In this document: positions 52,008-61,439 of the stretch, piece by piece
Position numbering within the stretch: the stretch's first letter is position 1
Layout: every line of letters begins with the position of its first letter
Assembly (NCBI GenBank): GCA_937129145.1
Contig: CAKZMU010000056.1
Span: 81,182 to 145,181 of the forward strand
DNA length: 64,000 nucleotides
Direction: 5' to 3'
Source of the DNA: an uncultured Lacinutrix sp.
GTDB lineage: Bacteria > Bacteroidota > Bacteroidia > Flavobacteriales > Flavobacteriaceae
Notes under the pieces: model-generated
Told to the model about the DNA's origin: nothing
The model's input: the letters and a program-made list of their open reading frames with translations, nothing else
The model's database searches: none
Made by a program: the position numbers and the translations under genes

Positions 52008-52682
52008 ATGGATTACGGAAAAGAATTCGAAAAATTTGCTATAAAAGACCAAGGTATTAGCAGTACTTATTACGATAAAATTATAAGTAGTATGTACCCA
52101 ACCAATTTAACGCCCAATATTATTGAAGAGCGCCAAATGAACATTGCTATTTTTGATGTGTTTTCAAGATTAATGATGGACCGTATTATTTTTTTAGGTA
52201 CAGGTATTAACGACCAAGTAGCAAATATTATTCAAGCGCAATTACTGTTTTTGGAGAGCACCGATGCTTCAAAAGATATTCAAATATATATTAATTCTCC
52301 AGGAGGGAGTGTGTATGCAGGGTTAGGTATTTACGATACTATGCAATTAATTAAACCAGATGTAGCAACCATTTGTACAGGTATGGCAGCTTCAATGGGA
52401 GCAGTATTGTTATGTGCTGGTGAAAAAGGAAAGCGAAGTGGTTTAACACATAGTAGAGTAATGATTCACCAAGTAAGTAGTGGAACTCAAGGACAATTAA
52501 GCGATATGCAAATTGCTTTAAAAGAGACAATTAGGGTAAAAGAAGAATTATATGCTGTAATTGCAAAGCACTCAGGACAATCCTTAGAACAGGTAGAAAA
52601 AGATTCTGACAGAGATTATTGGATGCGTTCGCAAGAAGCTTTAGAATACGGAATGATTGACGAGATATTATCTCGTAACTAA
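52008..52682 (+). CDS. clpP: ATP-dependent Clp protease proteolytic subunit
   Basis: This 224-residue serine protease has the catalytic triad visible as GMAASMGA (Ser129), HSRVMIHQ (His154) and DSDRDYWM (Asp203), with INSPGGSVYAG forming the oxyanion-hole region. The ~28-residue N-terminal segment before the conserved core is typical of flavobacterial ClpP. It assembles as a tetradecamer and degrades substrates fed by ClpX, encoded 9 bp downstream. Confidence 0.97.
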   Translation: MDYGKEFEKFAIKDQGISSTYYDKIISSMYPTNLTPNIIEERQMNIAIFDVFSRLMMDRIIFLGTGINDQVANIIQAQLLFLESTDASKDIQIYINSPGGSVYAGLGIYDTMQLIKPDVATICTGMAASMGAVLLCAGEKGKRSGLTHSRVMIHQVSSGTQGQLSDMQIALKETIRVKEELYAVIAKHSGQSLEQVEKDSDRDYWMRSQEALEYGMIDEILSRN

Positions 52683-52691
52683 TATAGAATT

Positions 52692-53924
52692 ATGGCGAAG
52701 GAAGAATTAGAATGCTCGTTTTGCGGTAGAAAAAAACCAGAAACCAATTTATTGATTGCTGGCTTAGATGCACACATTTGTGATCGTTGTATCGAGCAAG
52801 CTCATGGTATTGTTATCGAAGAATCTAAGCAAATGGATTCTGGCGATTTATCGGCAGAATTAATGCTACGAAAGCCTAAGCAAATTAAAGGCTTTCTAGA
52901 TGAATATATCATAGGTCAAGAGCATACCAAGAAAGTAATGTCGGTAGCTGTATATAATCACTACAAGCGTTTATTACAGTCGCCAACAGATGATGATATT
53001 GAAATTCAAAAATCAAATATCATGATGGTTGGTCAAACAGGAACAGGAAAAACATTAATGGCAAAAACTATTGCCAAAATGTTAAATGTGCCTTTGGCAA
53101 TTGTTGATGCAACTGTACTAACAGAAGCTGGATATGTAGGAGAAGATGTGGAAAGTATTTTAACGCGCTTACTTCAAGCAGCCGATTATAACTTAGAAAA
53201 AGCAGAGCGAGGTATTGTGTTTATTGATGAAATAGACAAAATTGCACGTAAAAGTGATAATCCATCAATCACCAGAGACGTTTCTGGTGAAGGTGTGCAG
53301 CAAGCTTTGTTAAAACTACTTGAAGGGACAGTTGTAAATGTGCCACCAAAAGGAGGTAGAAAGCATCCAGACCAGAAATTCATTGAAGTAAACACCGAAA
53401 ATATCTTATTCATCGCTGGAGGTGCTTTTGATGGTATTGAGCGTCATATATCCAAACGATTAAATATGTCGGCAATTGGTTATAAGGCATCGCATGATGG
53501 AGAAATAATAGATAAGGATAACATTTTACAATACATTATTCCTAGAGATCTTAAAGATTTTGGATTGATACCTGAGATTATTGGTCGACTTCCAGTATTA
53601 ACATACATGAATCCATTAGATGCTAATACACTAAGAGCTATTTTAACCGAACCTAAAAATGCCATTATAAAGCAATACAAGAAACTGTTTGCTATGGATG
53701 AAATTGAGCTTTCCATCACCGATGGAGCTTTAGGTTTTATTGTTGAAAAAGCTATTGAGTATAAGTTAGGAGCTCGTGGCTTACGTTCGCTTTGCGAAGA
53801 AATTTTAACAGATGCCATGTTTAATTTACCAAGTACAGATGAAACTAAGTTAAATGTTACAAAAGCTTACGCTGAAGGTAAATTAACTAAAACAAAACTT
53901 AAAAAGTTAAAAGCTGTTTCCTAG
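52692..53924 (+). CDS. clpX: ATP-dependent Clp protease ATP-binding subunit ClpX
   Basis: This 410-residue AAA+ unfoldase has an N-terminal zinc-binding domain (CSFCGRKK at Cys8 and Cys11; HICDRC at Cys30 and Cys33), Walker A GQTGTGKT, the substrate-gripping loop GYVGEDVES, Walker [32 protein letters not shown] and the ClpP-contacting IGF-like loop ([11 protein letters not shown] nearby). It unfolds proteins for ClpP. It is 9 bp after clpP and ends the operon, with a terminator 26 bp after its stop. Confidence 0.97.
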   Translation: MAKEELECSFCGRKKPETNLLIAGLDAHICDRCIEQAHGIVIEESKQMDSGDLSAELMLRKPKQIKGFLDEYIIGQEHTKKVMSVAVYNHYKRLLQSPTDDDIEIQKSNIMMVGQTGTGKTLMAKTIAKMLNVPLAIVDATVLTEAGYVGEDVESILTRLLQAADYNLEKAERGIVFIDEIDKIARKSDNPSITRDVSGEGVQQALLKLLEGTVVNVPPKGGRKHPDQKFIEVNTENILFIAGGAFDGIERHISKRLNMSAIGYKASHDGEIIDKDNILQYIIPRDLKDFGLIPEIIGRLPVLTYMNPLDANTLRAILTEPKNAIIKQYKKLFAMDEIELSITDGALGFIVEKAIEYKLGARGLRSLCEEILTDAMFNLPSTDETKLNVTKAYAEGKLTKTKLKKLKAVS

Positions 53925-53949
53925 GTAGGATAATGATTAAAATCAATAA

Positions 53950-53990
53950 AAAACCACTCTATCCCGACGCTTTGGGAGAGTGGTTTTTTG
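53950..53990 (+). terminator. intrinsic terminator after clpX with palindromic insert
   Basis: AAACCACTCT (53951-53960) pairs with AGAGTGGTTT (53977-53986), followed by T-rich sequence. The apical part is a palindromic motif (TCCC...GGGA) related to the one inside the LytTR regulator gene, suggesting that a repeat unit was built into the terminator. Confidence 0.88.
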
Positions 53991-54075
53991 TTTTTTTGAG
54001 AAGGAGAAAGCTATAAATACAACAAAATTAAAGCGTTCTATAATAATTTTCTCTAAATTTGAGAAAAAAGCAATC

Positions 54076-54876
54076 ATGAAAAAGTTAAAACAAGTACTAG
54101 TATTACTAGTAACAATCTCTACAATATTTAGTTGTAGTACAGAAGGAACCGATAAAGAACCAACACCAGAACCAAGAACAGCAGAAGATGTTATAGCAGA
54201 TTTTCAAAATCTAGATGTCCAGCCAGGAGTTAACGATTTTGCATTAGAAACATTAGTTAGTGGGACATTTTGGAATTTTAGGGTTATAGCACCTAGCGAT
54301 GCTTCAGAAAGCAATAAAAGACCGTTAGCAATTGATTTACATGGTGCATCAGGTGGAAGTCCATCGGCTCATAAAAACACAGATTGTTACACCGAGGAAG
54401 GTTTACAAGCATTAAATGCCTTTATCATTGTGCCTAATGCTGGTTTTGATGAATGGTACGAATCATCAAATCAACAACAAATACTTGCACTACTGGATTT
54501 GGCAAAAACAAATTGGCATGTTAATCCAGACCAGGTAATTATTACTGGCTATAGTAACGGAGGAAATGGAAGTTGGTTTTATGCCGATTTTTATCCTGAG
54601 CTTTTCTCAGCAGCAATCCCAATGGCAAGTTCGTATAATCCTGCAAGAAGTAGTGGTGAAGTCCCAGCAATTGAAGTACCATTATATGTAATTCATGGCG
54701 AAAACGATGAACTATTCCCTCTAGCTGAAACACAAGCATTTGTAAATGAATCTATTGATGCTGGAACTAGTATTGAGTTTGTTATTGCTACTGGTCTTGG
54801 TCATCTAGATGTATGCGATTATACAAGTTATTTACAAGATGCAGTTACTTGGGTTCAAACTGAAGTTTGGGATTAA
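54076..54876 (+). CDS. lipoprotein esterase / depolymerase-like alpha/beta hydrolase
   Basis: The protein has 266 residues from the ATG at 54076; the longer frame from 53980 begins in the clpX terminator and is rejected. A lipoprotein signal (LVTISTIFSC, Cys20) is followed by an acidic, Pro-rich linker. An alpha/beta hydrolase domain then shows a candidate triad: GYSNGGNGS (Ser160), HGENDELFP (Asp211), GLGHLDVCDY (His243). It resembles polyhydroxybutyrate depolymerase/feruloyl esterase-type (LpqC-like) enzymes; substrate unknown. Its stop overlaps the stop of the convergent T9SS gene by 4 bp. Confidence 0.82.
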   Translation: MKKLKQVLVLLVTISTIFSCSTEGTDKEPTPEPRTAEDVIADFQNLDVQPGVNDFALETLVSGTFWNFRVIAPSDASESNKRPLAIDLHGASGGSPSAHKNTDCYTEEGLQALNAFIIVPNAGFDEWYESSNQQQILALLDLAKTNWHVNPDQVIITGYSNGGNGSWFYADFYPELFSAAIPMASSYNPARSSGEVPAIEVPLYVIHGENDELFPLAETQAFVNESIDAGTSIEFVIATGLGHLDVCDYTSYLQDAVTWVQTEVWD

Positions 54877-57602
54877 ATAACTAAACTAAAATGCCCTCTG
54901 TAAGTTACAATAATATTGTTTTGGAGGTCCGAGACACTTATGGTAAACCAATAATCGCTTGATGGCAATAATTTTCCGTTAAAAGTTCCATCCCAGCCTG
55001 AGTTTGGATGTATTATATTAAGCAGCTTACCATATCTGTCAAAAATATTAATGTTAGAGAAACTAAAATTGTCGTAATCCAAACCTTTAACCCTCCAAGT
55101 ATCATGATAACCATCATTATTTGGTGTTAGGAATTTTTGAAAACCAAACACAAAAATTCTTTCTACTATAGTGCCACAAACATTATTCACATAGACATCA
55201 TAAGTTCCAGGAGGTACATTATAAAAGGTATTTTCTGGTTGAAAATTAAAATCAAAAATATCATCTATATTGTTTAAAGCATAAAGATTATCGCTGTTTT
55301 GTGCAGCGGAAACGGTTACAGTATTTGAGTCGCCAACATCTACTGTAATGCCATTTAAAACTGGTGTTGTTGAGCTCAATACTTTAAAGGTTTTTTGTTT
55401 TTCGCAACCAGAAATGTTATCAACCATAGTAAGCGTTACTGTTTGTGCGCTAGGGATGGATATTTGGTAGCTTGTATCATTTGTACTCCAAAAGTAACTA
55501 TAGTCGTTTTGTAGATGCATTGGAATTGGTGCAGTAAGTTGTATTGGAAAAGAATTATCGCAAATAATAATAGTTTCAGATGAATCAAAATCTGGGAATG
55601 TGTTAATAATTAAATCTATAGTTCCTGAGCCATAACAGTTACCATTGTCCTCAATTTTAAAATATAACGTTGTGGCTTCAGTGGTGTAATTACTTTCAGA
55701 AATGGCATTGTCATTTATTGCATTTTCAAGAGAATCATACAAAGTCACAGTATATGTTCCTGTTGGAGCAAGCGAATTAATAATAGTATTTTTAATTGCT
55801 GAAAGATTAAAAATGGCAGTGTTATCTCCTAAGTTACAACCAAATTCATCTGCCACAGATACAACAACGCTTGGTGTTGCAACCAATTTAACATTACTCA
55901 AGCTATAGCAATCATTACCAATTTCATAAACCTTTGCAATAATAATTTGATTTGCTGCTGTGTTAGAGAAAATAGGGTCTAATCCATTTTGATTTAATGG
56001 GTCTGAAGCTGCATCAGTAGCATTTAAATAAAAGTGAACATTAAACCTGTGAGATTGATTACTTGTTATTAAATCGATACTGTTTCTTAAATCGAAAGTT
56101 GTTAATCCGTCTTGTGAGTTTGCATCAAATAAATCACATTTATCCAATGTGATATCCGTGTTTATTGTTGGAGGCAAATCGAAAGTTATGTTTGCAAAAC
56201 CTTCATATTTATTGTCACACTCATCGTGCGAATCAACAAAAAGCGAATAAGTACCAACCGTATTAGAGCCATCACTATTAACAATTAATTGATGCGGAGG
56301 CGTTGGTGTTGCGATTGGCGTAACTATAGTTCCATCGTTAAACGCCCAAAAATACTCAGCACCAGGAATATCAGGGCCATTTAGAGTATAAGTACTATCA
56401 TAACATATAGAAAGGTCGGCACTTGTTTCGGTAACTTCTTCTGAAGGGTCTACAATATTAAAATCGTTTATTATAAAAAACGACTGAATAAATGGAGGTA
56501 ACCCTTGCATGACCTGTCTGCCATTTCCAAAATCTATATAATCTAGTTCCAAATCGCAATCATTCCCTTTTAATTCAGGGTTGTGAATCACATCTAAATA
56601 CTGTGTTCCTATGGTGTATTCTTCTGGAATGGTAAGATATATTTTTAAATCGGGGCCTAATTGCAGTGCGCCTCTAAATGCCAATTCAGAATGTATTAGT
56701 GACATCCTTGTTCTAAGATTTGTGTCTTTTAAATCAAATTGATATAGTTTATAAGTGTCAAAATCTATGGTTGAAGCATATAGCATATCACCACTTGGTG
56801 AAAACTCGATACCATAAGGTGCTTCTACTCCGCCAGAATTGAATATCATTTCACCATCATTTGCTACAATACCACTACTATTGTCGAAATTATATAAAAG
56901 TAATCCACTAGTACTGGATGTTAATCCTTGATGAGCTACTGCTAATTTTTTTCCGTTGGGAGAAATTTTTAAATAACCACGTGATTGCCTTGACATAAAG
57001 TCTACTTGAGAAACAACAGGAGTTGTATCTACACCATTTTCAGTTACTTTATAAGAATAGAATAAATTATCTACTAGTGAAATAACCCAATAACCATCAC
57101 AGTTGGCTGTTTCGACCGAAGTAATTTTTTCTGACCAAAAACCTCCTTCACTACTCCCTGATAAATCTGTAGCAGCTCCTGAAATGTCTCCTAAACCATT
57201 ATTAAGTGACAAGTCAACGGTATAATAATGATAGCCTGAGGGTTCAACAGTTGAGCCAACAGTAAATAAATAATAAATATTAGGGTAGGTGGGATTAGGA
57301 ACTATAATAGCCGATTGTGTGCTGGATTCATCTCCCAATAAATCTGTACCATTTGGCATAGGTTGATGTGTTCTTGTCCATGCAGTTGACCCATCGGAAT
57401 AGAACAGCAATCTACCATTGGCATCAGAAATTGATGCACAGCCTTCTAAAGTATTTAAACTACCTTGTTGAACTACTGGTCTGGGCGAATTACGGTTAAA
57501 TCTTAAGCCCATATTTTCACCAAAAAACCAATTATTGGCTTCGTTTTGGGAAAACATAAAAGTAGTAAATAACAAAAAACCTACTAAAATCTTCTTTTTC
57601 AC
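54873..57602 (-). CDS. T9SS type B sorting domain-containing protein
   Basis: This 909-residue secreted protein has a signal peptide (1-18, ending FMFSQ), a repetitive N-terminal region with beta-propeller character (about 25-370; LKISPNGKKLAVAHQG, YGIEFSPSGDMLYAST), and PKD/Ig-like segments in the middle. A C-terminal gliding-motility-type sorting domain (about 820-909) has QKFLTPNNDGYHDTWRVKG, IFDRYGKLL, GWDGTFNGKLLPSSDYWF and RGHFSLV. This domain directs export through the SprA translocon; type B cargo often stays on the cell surface. Substrate or ligand unknown. Confidence 0.92.
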   Translation of the reverse strand: MKKKILVGFLLFTTFMFSQNEANNWFFGENMGLRFNRNSPRPVVQQGSLNTLEGCASISDANGRLLFYSDGSTAWTRTHQPMPNGTDLLGDESSTQSAIIVPNPTYPNIYYLFTVGSTVEPSGYHYYTVDLSLNNGLGDISGAATDLSGSSEGGFWSEKITSVETANCDGYWVISLVDNLFYSYKVTENGVDTTPVVSQVDFMSRQSRGYLKISPNGKKLAVAHQGLTSSTSGLLLYNFDNSSGIVANDGEMIFNSGGVEAPYGIEFSPSGDMLYASTIDFDTYKLYQFDLKDTNLRTRMSLIHSELAFRGALQLGPDLKIYLTIPEEYTIGTQYLDVIHNPELKGNDCDLELDYIDFGNGRQVMQGLPPFIQSFFIINDFNIVDPSEEVTETSADLSICYDSTYTLNGPDIPGAEYFWAFNDGTIVTPIATPTPPHQLIVNSDGSNTVGTYSLFVDSHDECDNKYEGFANITFDLPPTINTDITLDKCDLFDANSQDGLTTFDLRNSIDLITSNQSHRFNVHFYLNATDAASDPLNQNGLDPIFSNTAANQIIIAKVYEIGNDCYSLSNVKLVATPSVVVSVADEFGCNLGDNTAIFNLSAIKNTIINSLAPTGTYTVTLYDSLENAINDNAISESNYTTEATTLYFKIEDNGNCYGSGTIDLIINTFPDFDSSETIIICDNSFPIQLTAPIPMHLQNDYSYFWSTNDTSYQISIPSAQTVTLTMVDNISGCEKQKTFKVLSSTTPVLNGITVDVGDSNTVTVSAAQNSDNLYALNNIDDIFDFNFQPENTFYNVPPGTYDVYVNNVCGTIVERIFVFGFQKFLTPNNDGYHDTWRVKGLDYDNFSFSNINIFDRYGKLLNIIHPNSGWDGTFNGKLLPSSDYWFTISVSDLQNNIIVTYRGHFSLVI

Positions 57603-57682
57603 TTACTAAATGTATGAAATTATAAATAAAACCTTTGATTTGAAGGTTATAAGCTGTTAATGTTAGATAAAAAACAGATTAT

Positions 57683-57712
57683 AAAAAAAAACCACTCAAA
57701 AAGAGTGGTTTA
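57683..57712 (-). terminator. terminator-like hairpin with no gene upstream on its strand
   Basis: AAACCACTC pairs with GAGTGGTTT around a 5-nt loop; on the minus strand it is followed by a T run of at least eight. No minus-strand gene lies between it and 57993, so it may end an unannotated transcript or act in the leader of the T9SS gene. Confidence 0.7.
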
Positions 57713-57789
57713 TTATTTTGGATTAAAATTAATGTTTGCAGTTGGGTTTTTTTAATGTCTTTTGCTTAATTTCAGTTTAAAAGTAATAT

Positions 57790-57797
57790 TATATTTG
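57790..57797 (+). promoter_or_regulatory. candidate -7 promoter box
   Basis: TATATTTG is a perfect TAnnTTTG match. A TTTG ends at 57774, 15 bp upstream, slightly closer than usual. It could drive the lipoprotein gene at 57993 with a leader of ~190 nt. Confidence 0.35.
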
Positions 57798-57992
57798 AAA
57801 GGAAAAAAAGTGAGTCACTGTTTTTAGATGAATATGAATGGATATTCGTTTAAAGAAAGAATAATGAGTTTTTCACCGATAAAAGGTATAGGAGAATATA
57901 AGTTTTTTAATAAGTTTTCAAATAAGTATTGTCAGGTAATAAAACTTAGAATAGATCTAGGTTATTAAAAATAACAGAATAATAATTAAGTC

Positions 57993-58787
57993 ATGATTTA
58001 TAAAAAGTCTTTAAAATATGTGTTTTGTTTATTGATTGGCACTATAGTTTTTGATTGTTCAAGTTCTAAAACATTGTTAGACCAAAAAATAGTTTCAGGA
58101 ACTATAGTTTTTAAAGAGTATCGGGGTTTGGAAAATCTTAATCTTGAAAAAGAAACAAAAATTTTTGCTGATTTTCTTGAAAATTTTATTGATACAATCG
58201 AAATATCAGATTATAGTTTACAGCTAAAAACGAAAAAAGATTCATTACTATTTGAAAAATACTTTAATAAAAAAAGCATACCAAATACTAACTTTATAAG
58301 TGAAACTCTAAAAGATACTAGCTTAATACGATTCGAAATTTATAAAGACTTCTATTTTTTACCTAAATATTTAAAGAATGGGTTTAGTGATGATGAGTCT
58401 TACCAAAAAGGAAAGTTTTTCAGTTTTGGAAAAAAAATAACAAGAGACAGTTTAAAAAAATGTGTAACCAATAGATTTAAAAAGTGTAATTATTCAAATC
58501 CTATTTTATATGAAAAAGAGGAAAACTACATGATAGAAGTTTTTAAGAATGATAAAAAAAATATTTTAGGGTATAATTGTTTTAGGGTTAGAGTAACGCA
58601 CAAGAAAGCAATAAATTTATTTTATGACTTATACGTAACCGAAAAGATAAAGCTGGATTACAACCCTTTAATGAATTTAAAAAGTTTAAACGACCAAGAT
58701 TATTTTATATTAGAAAAAAATCAAATTAGTAAAAATCAAAAAATAATTACGAGAGTTAGCGATATACAATTTAACTCAAAAGAATGA
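57993..58787 (+). CDS. predicted lipoprotein of unknown function
   Basis: This 264-residue protein has a lipoprotein-like signal (FCLLIGTIVFDCSSSKTLL, likely Cys22) and a mature part rich in Lys, Phe and Tyr with no recognised domain. The region HKKAINLFYDLYVTEKIKLDYNPL recalls GLPGLI-type secreted proteins, but this is weak. Its base composition is even more AT-rich than the neighbours. It is isolated, with no operon partner. Confidence 0.65.
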   Translation: MIYKKSLKYVFCLLIGTIVFDCSSSKTLLDQKIVSGTIVFKEYRGLENLNLEKETKIFADFLENFIDTIEISDYSLQLKTKKDSLLFEKYFNKKSIPNTNFISETLKDTSLIRFEIYKDFYFLPKYLKNGFSDDESYQKGKFFSFGKKITRDSLKKCVTNRFKKCNYSNPILYEKEENYMIEVFKNDKKNILGYNCFRVRVTHKKAINLFYDLYVTEKIKLDYNPLMNLKSLNDQDYFILEKNQISKNQKIITRVSDIQFNSKE

Positions 58788-58807
58788 AAACCAAACCAAC
58801 ATCACAT

Positions 58808-60322
58808 TTACTGGTTTAGTTTCAACAATTCCTCCAAATAATCTCTAGAATTTGAAAGACGAGGAATTTTATGTTGCCCACCAAGTTTATCTTTTTCTTT
58901 CAACCAATCGTAAAACAATAGCGGTCTAGCAACATTTATTTTTGGTTGGTTAAGGGTTATGTTATTAAAACGTTTGGCTTCATAGTCTGAGTTTAAAGAC
59001 TTTAAAGAATCATCCAGTAATTTATTAAAGTGATTAATGTTATTAGGAGGTGTTTTAAACTCAATTAACCACTCGTGGGAACCTTTTTCTTTGCCTTCCA
59101 TAAACACTGGGGCAGCGGTGTAGTCAATAATTTCGGCATTGGTTTTTTTACAGACATCTTTTAAAGCGTCTTCGGCGTTTTCAATAATAAGTTCTTCGCC
59201 AAATACATTAATATGGTGTTTGGTACGTCCAGATACTTTTATGCGATACGGGTTTAACGAAGTAAAACGAACAGTATCTCCAATTTTATAACGCCATAAG
59301 CCTGAGTTGGTTGTAATAATGACTGCATAGTTTACATCTTTTTCGACATCAGCCAATGAAATAATTTTTTCTTTTGGAGTGCCATAAGTTGACATGTCTA
59401 TAAACTCATAAAATATACCATAATCGAGCATTAACAGTAATTCGTTAGAATTGTTTTGGTCTTGAATGGCAAAAAATCCTTCAGAAGCATTATAAATTTC
59501 ATAATACTTAAAATTGTCTCTGGGTAATATGGATTTATATTGGTCCATATATGGTACAAAACTCACACCTCCGTGAAAGTACACTTCAAGGTTTGGCCAA
59601 ATGTCAAAAATGTTTTGTTTCCCTGTGGTTTCCAAAACGTTGTTTAATAGCACCAACATCCATGATGGGACACCAGTTAAACTTGTGACATTTTCGTTAA
59701 TAGTTTCATTAACTATTGCTTGCATTTTATGTTCCCAATCGTCCATTAATGACACCTTATTACTTGGTGTGCTACTAAATTCTGCCCAAAAAGGCATATT
59801 GTCAATTAAAATAGCCGATAAATCCCCAAACGAAGTACCATTCTCTTTATACAATTCTTTGCTGCCACCTAAACGCAAACTTTTGCCTGTAAAGAGCTGG
59901 GAATTTTCATTATTATTTAAATACATGCATAATAAATCTTTTCCTGCTGCATAGTGACAGTCTTCCAAAGACTCTACACTTACTGGAATAAATTTGCTTT
60001 TAGCATTAGTAGTTCCGCTAGACTTTGCAAACCACTTTATAGGTGTGGGCCAAAAAATATTTTGTGTTCCTTGTCGTGAAGCTTCAATGGTTTCTTGAAT
60101 ATCTTCATAGGCAGAAATTGGGACTCTCTTAGAAAAAGTGTCATAATTTTTAATTGATGTAAAATCGTATTTTCTTCCTATTTCAGTGTCCTTAGCCATA
60201 TCTAAAAGTGATAAAAGCAACTCATTTTGAACTTCATTAGGGTACTTTAAAAACAACTCGATTTGATGAAATCGCTTTTTTAAAAACCATGAAGCAATAG
60301 AATTTACTAAGGGAATTGGCAT
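58808..60322 (-). CDS. GH3 family acyl-acid-amido synthetase-like protein
   Basis: This 504-residue protein of the GH3 (auxin-responsive promoter) family belongs to the ANL adenylating superfamily. Markers are KWFAKSSGTTNAKSKFIPVS (the Ser/Thr-rich ATP loop, about 100-120), YNASEGFFAIQD and YKIGDTVRFTSLNPYRIKVSGRTKHHINVFGEEL. Plant GH3 enzymes conjugate amino acids to hormones; bacterial ones have unknown acids as substrates. It is divergent from the DUF2797 gene with little space between (46 bp to its ATG). Confidence 0.9.
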   Translation of the reverse strand: MPIPLVNSIASWFLKKRFHQIELFLKYPNEVQNELLLSLLDMAKDTEIGRKYDFTSIKNYDTFSKRVPISAYEDIQETIEASRQGTQNIFWPTPIKWFAKSSGTTNAKSKFIPVSVESLEDCHYAAGKDLLCMYLNNNENSQLFTGKSLRLGGSKELYKENGTSFGDLSAILIDNMPFWAEFSSTPSNKVSLMDDWEHKMQAIVNETINENVTSLTGVPSWMLVLLNNVLETTGKQNIFDIWPNLEVYFHGGVSFVPYMDQYKSILPRDNFKYYEIYNASEGFFAIQDQNNSNELLLMLDYGIFYEFIDMSTYGTPKEKIISLADVEKDVNYAVIITTNSGLWRYKIGDTVRFTSLNPYRIKVSGRTKHHINVFGEELIIENAEDALKDVCKKTNAEIIDYTAAPVFMEGKEKGSHEWLIEFKTPPNNINHFNKLLDDSLKSLNSDYEAKRFNNITLNQPKINVARPLLFYDWLKEKDKLGGQHKIPRLSNSRDYLEELLKLNQ

Positions 60323-60368
60323 ATAATTGGTTATCTTTACGAGGTCTAAAAATAGGAAAAATCTTTTT

Positions 60369-61163
60369 ATGCAGTACCAAGGTGTGTTAAGAAAAATGGA
60401 AACTGAATTAGAGAATCCAATTCAGTATTATTTAGTTTTTGAAACAGATTTTTTAAACTTAAATCAGTTATTGAATAAGACCCTAAAAATCAGTTTTGTA
60501 AAATATCAATGCCTTAATTGTGGTTTGGATAAACCAATTTACAGACAAGGATTTTGTAAGAGTTGTTTTTTTGATATTCCACAAGCAGCCGATTGGATTA
60601 TGCGCCCAGAATTAAGTACAGCCCATCTAAATAAAGAAGATAGAGACCTAGACTATGAGAAAAAAGTACAGCTACAACCTCATATTGTTTATTTAGCAAA
60701 CTCAAGCAATGTTAAAGTTGGCGTGACCAGAAAAAGTCAAGTGCCTACGCGTTGGATTGACCAAGGAGCACACGAAGCGATTGAAATTGTTGAAGTGCCA
60801 AATCGTTATTTGGCTGGTATTACTGAAGTTGCTTTAAAAGACCATGTTGCCGATAAAACCAATTGGCGAAAAATGCTAAAAAACGATATCGAAGATGAAA
60901 ATTTAGTAGATTGGCGCGAACGACTTAAAGGCTATATTCCTGATGAAGCCAAAGATTATTTTATCGCTAGTAACACCGAAACAAATTTAGAGTTTCCTGT
61001 TCTTAAATATCCAGTAAAACCTTCGAGTTTAAACTTAATAAAGTCTCAAGAATACAACGGAACACTAGTTGGTATAAAGGGACAATACTTAATTTTTGAA
61101 GATGAAACCGTTTTTAATATTCGAGCTAATGAGGGCTTAGTGGTGAATATATCTATCCAATAA
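60369..61163 (+). CDS. DUF2797 domain-containing protein
   Basis: This 264-residue protein starts at the ATG at 60369; an in-frame TTG at 60327 would only add a non-conserved Arg/Lys-rich stretch. It has a treble-clef-like cysteine set (CLNCGLDKPIYRQGFCKSCF, about 51-70) and the family core VYLANSSNVKVGVTRKSQVPTRWIDQGA, which recalls GIY-YIG-like folds, followed by EVALKDHVADKTNWRKML. The biochemical role is unknown. It is divergent from the GH3 gene and convergent with rpsU. Confidence 0.88.
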   Translation: MQYQGVLRKMETELENPIQYYLVFETDFLNLNQLLNKTLKISFVKYQCLNCGLDKPIYRQGFCKSCFFDIPQAADWIMRPELSTAHLNKEDRDLDYEKKVQLQPHIVYLANSSNVKVGVTRKSQVPTRWIDQGAHEAIEIVEVPNRYLAGITEVALKDHVADKTNWRKMLKNDIEDENLVDWRERLKGYIPDEAKDYFIASNTETNLEFPVLKYPVKPSSLNLIKSQEYNGTLVGIKGQYLIFEDETVFNIRANEGLVVNISIQ

Positions 61164-61193
61164 AAAAATCCCATTTAAAAAATTAAATGGGAT
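61162..61193 (-). terminator. intrinsic terminator after rpsU
   Basis: An 11-bp perfect stem (ATCCCATTTAA with TTAAATGGGAT) and 4-nt loop is followed on the minus strand by seven T, 24 bp after the rpsU stop. It abuts the DUF2797 stop and may also work on the plus strand, though less T-rich there. Confidence 0.9.
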
Positions 61194-61217
61194 AGATATT
61201 CTATTTTTTATAAAATA

Positions 61218-61412
61218 TTAAATCTCTTCTTGGTCTCTAAGACTTTGTATGTATGACGCTTTTTGAATTTCACGACGTCTTTTAACTGAAGGCTTTGTGA
61301 AAAATTGATTTTCTCTTAGGTTTTGCATCACTTTAATATTACGATGTTTTCTTTTGTAACGTTTTAAAGCACGTTCAATATTTTCTCCTTCTTTGATAAT
61401 AATTTTTAACAT
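61218..61412 (-). CDS. rpsU: 30S ribosomal protein S21
   Basis: This 64-residue basic protein has the S21 layout: LKIIIKEGENIERALKRYKRKHR at the start and a basic helical C-terminus (KPSVKRRREIQKASYIQSLRDQ). S21 sits near the anti-Shine-Dalgarno end of 16S rRNA. It lies 27 bp downstream of rpoD on the same strand. The linkage of rpsU with the primary sigma factor recalls the macromolecular-synthesis operon of proteobacteria, though the order is reversed and dnaG is absent. Confidence 0.96.
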   Translation of the reverse strand: MLKIIIKEGENIERALKRYKRKHRNIKVMQNLRENQFFTKPSVKRRREIQKASYIQSLRDQEEI

Positions 61413-61439
61413 ATATAATTTAATTTTTTAATTTCAGGA

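Larger units (their letters stand above)
57603..57992. other. intergenic region of ~390 bp between divergent genes
   Basis: This AT-rich region lies between the divergent T9SS type B gene and a lipoprotein gene. It holds a strong minus-strand hairpin terminator at 57683-57712, a TATATTTG box at 57790-57797 (plus strand) and a 46-codon ORF at 57828-57968 (plus) with weak support. No tRNA or other recognisable RNA is seen. Confidence 0.6.

Noticed and set aside
53980..54075. N-terminal extension of the lipoprotein esterase
   Set aside because: The extension begins within the clpX terminator and would bury the lipoprotein signal; the ATG at 54076 gives a normal lipobox.
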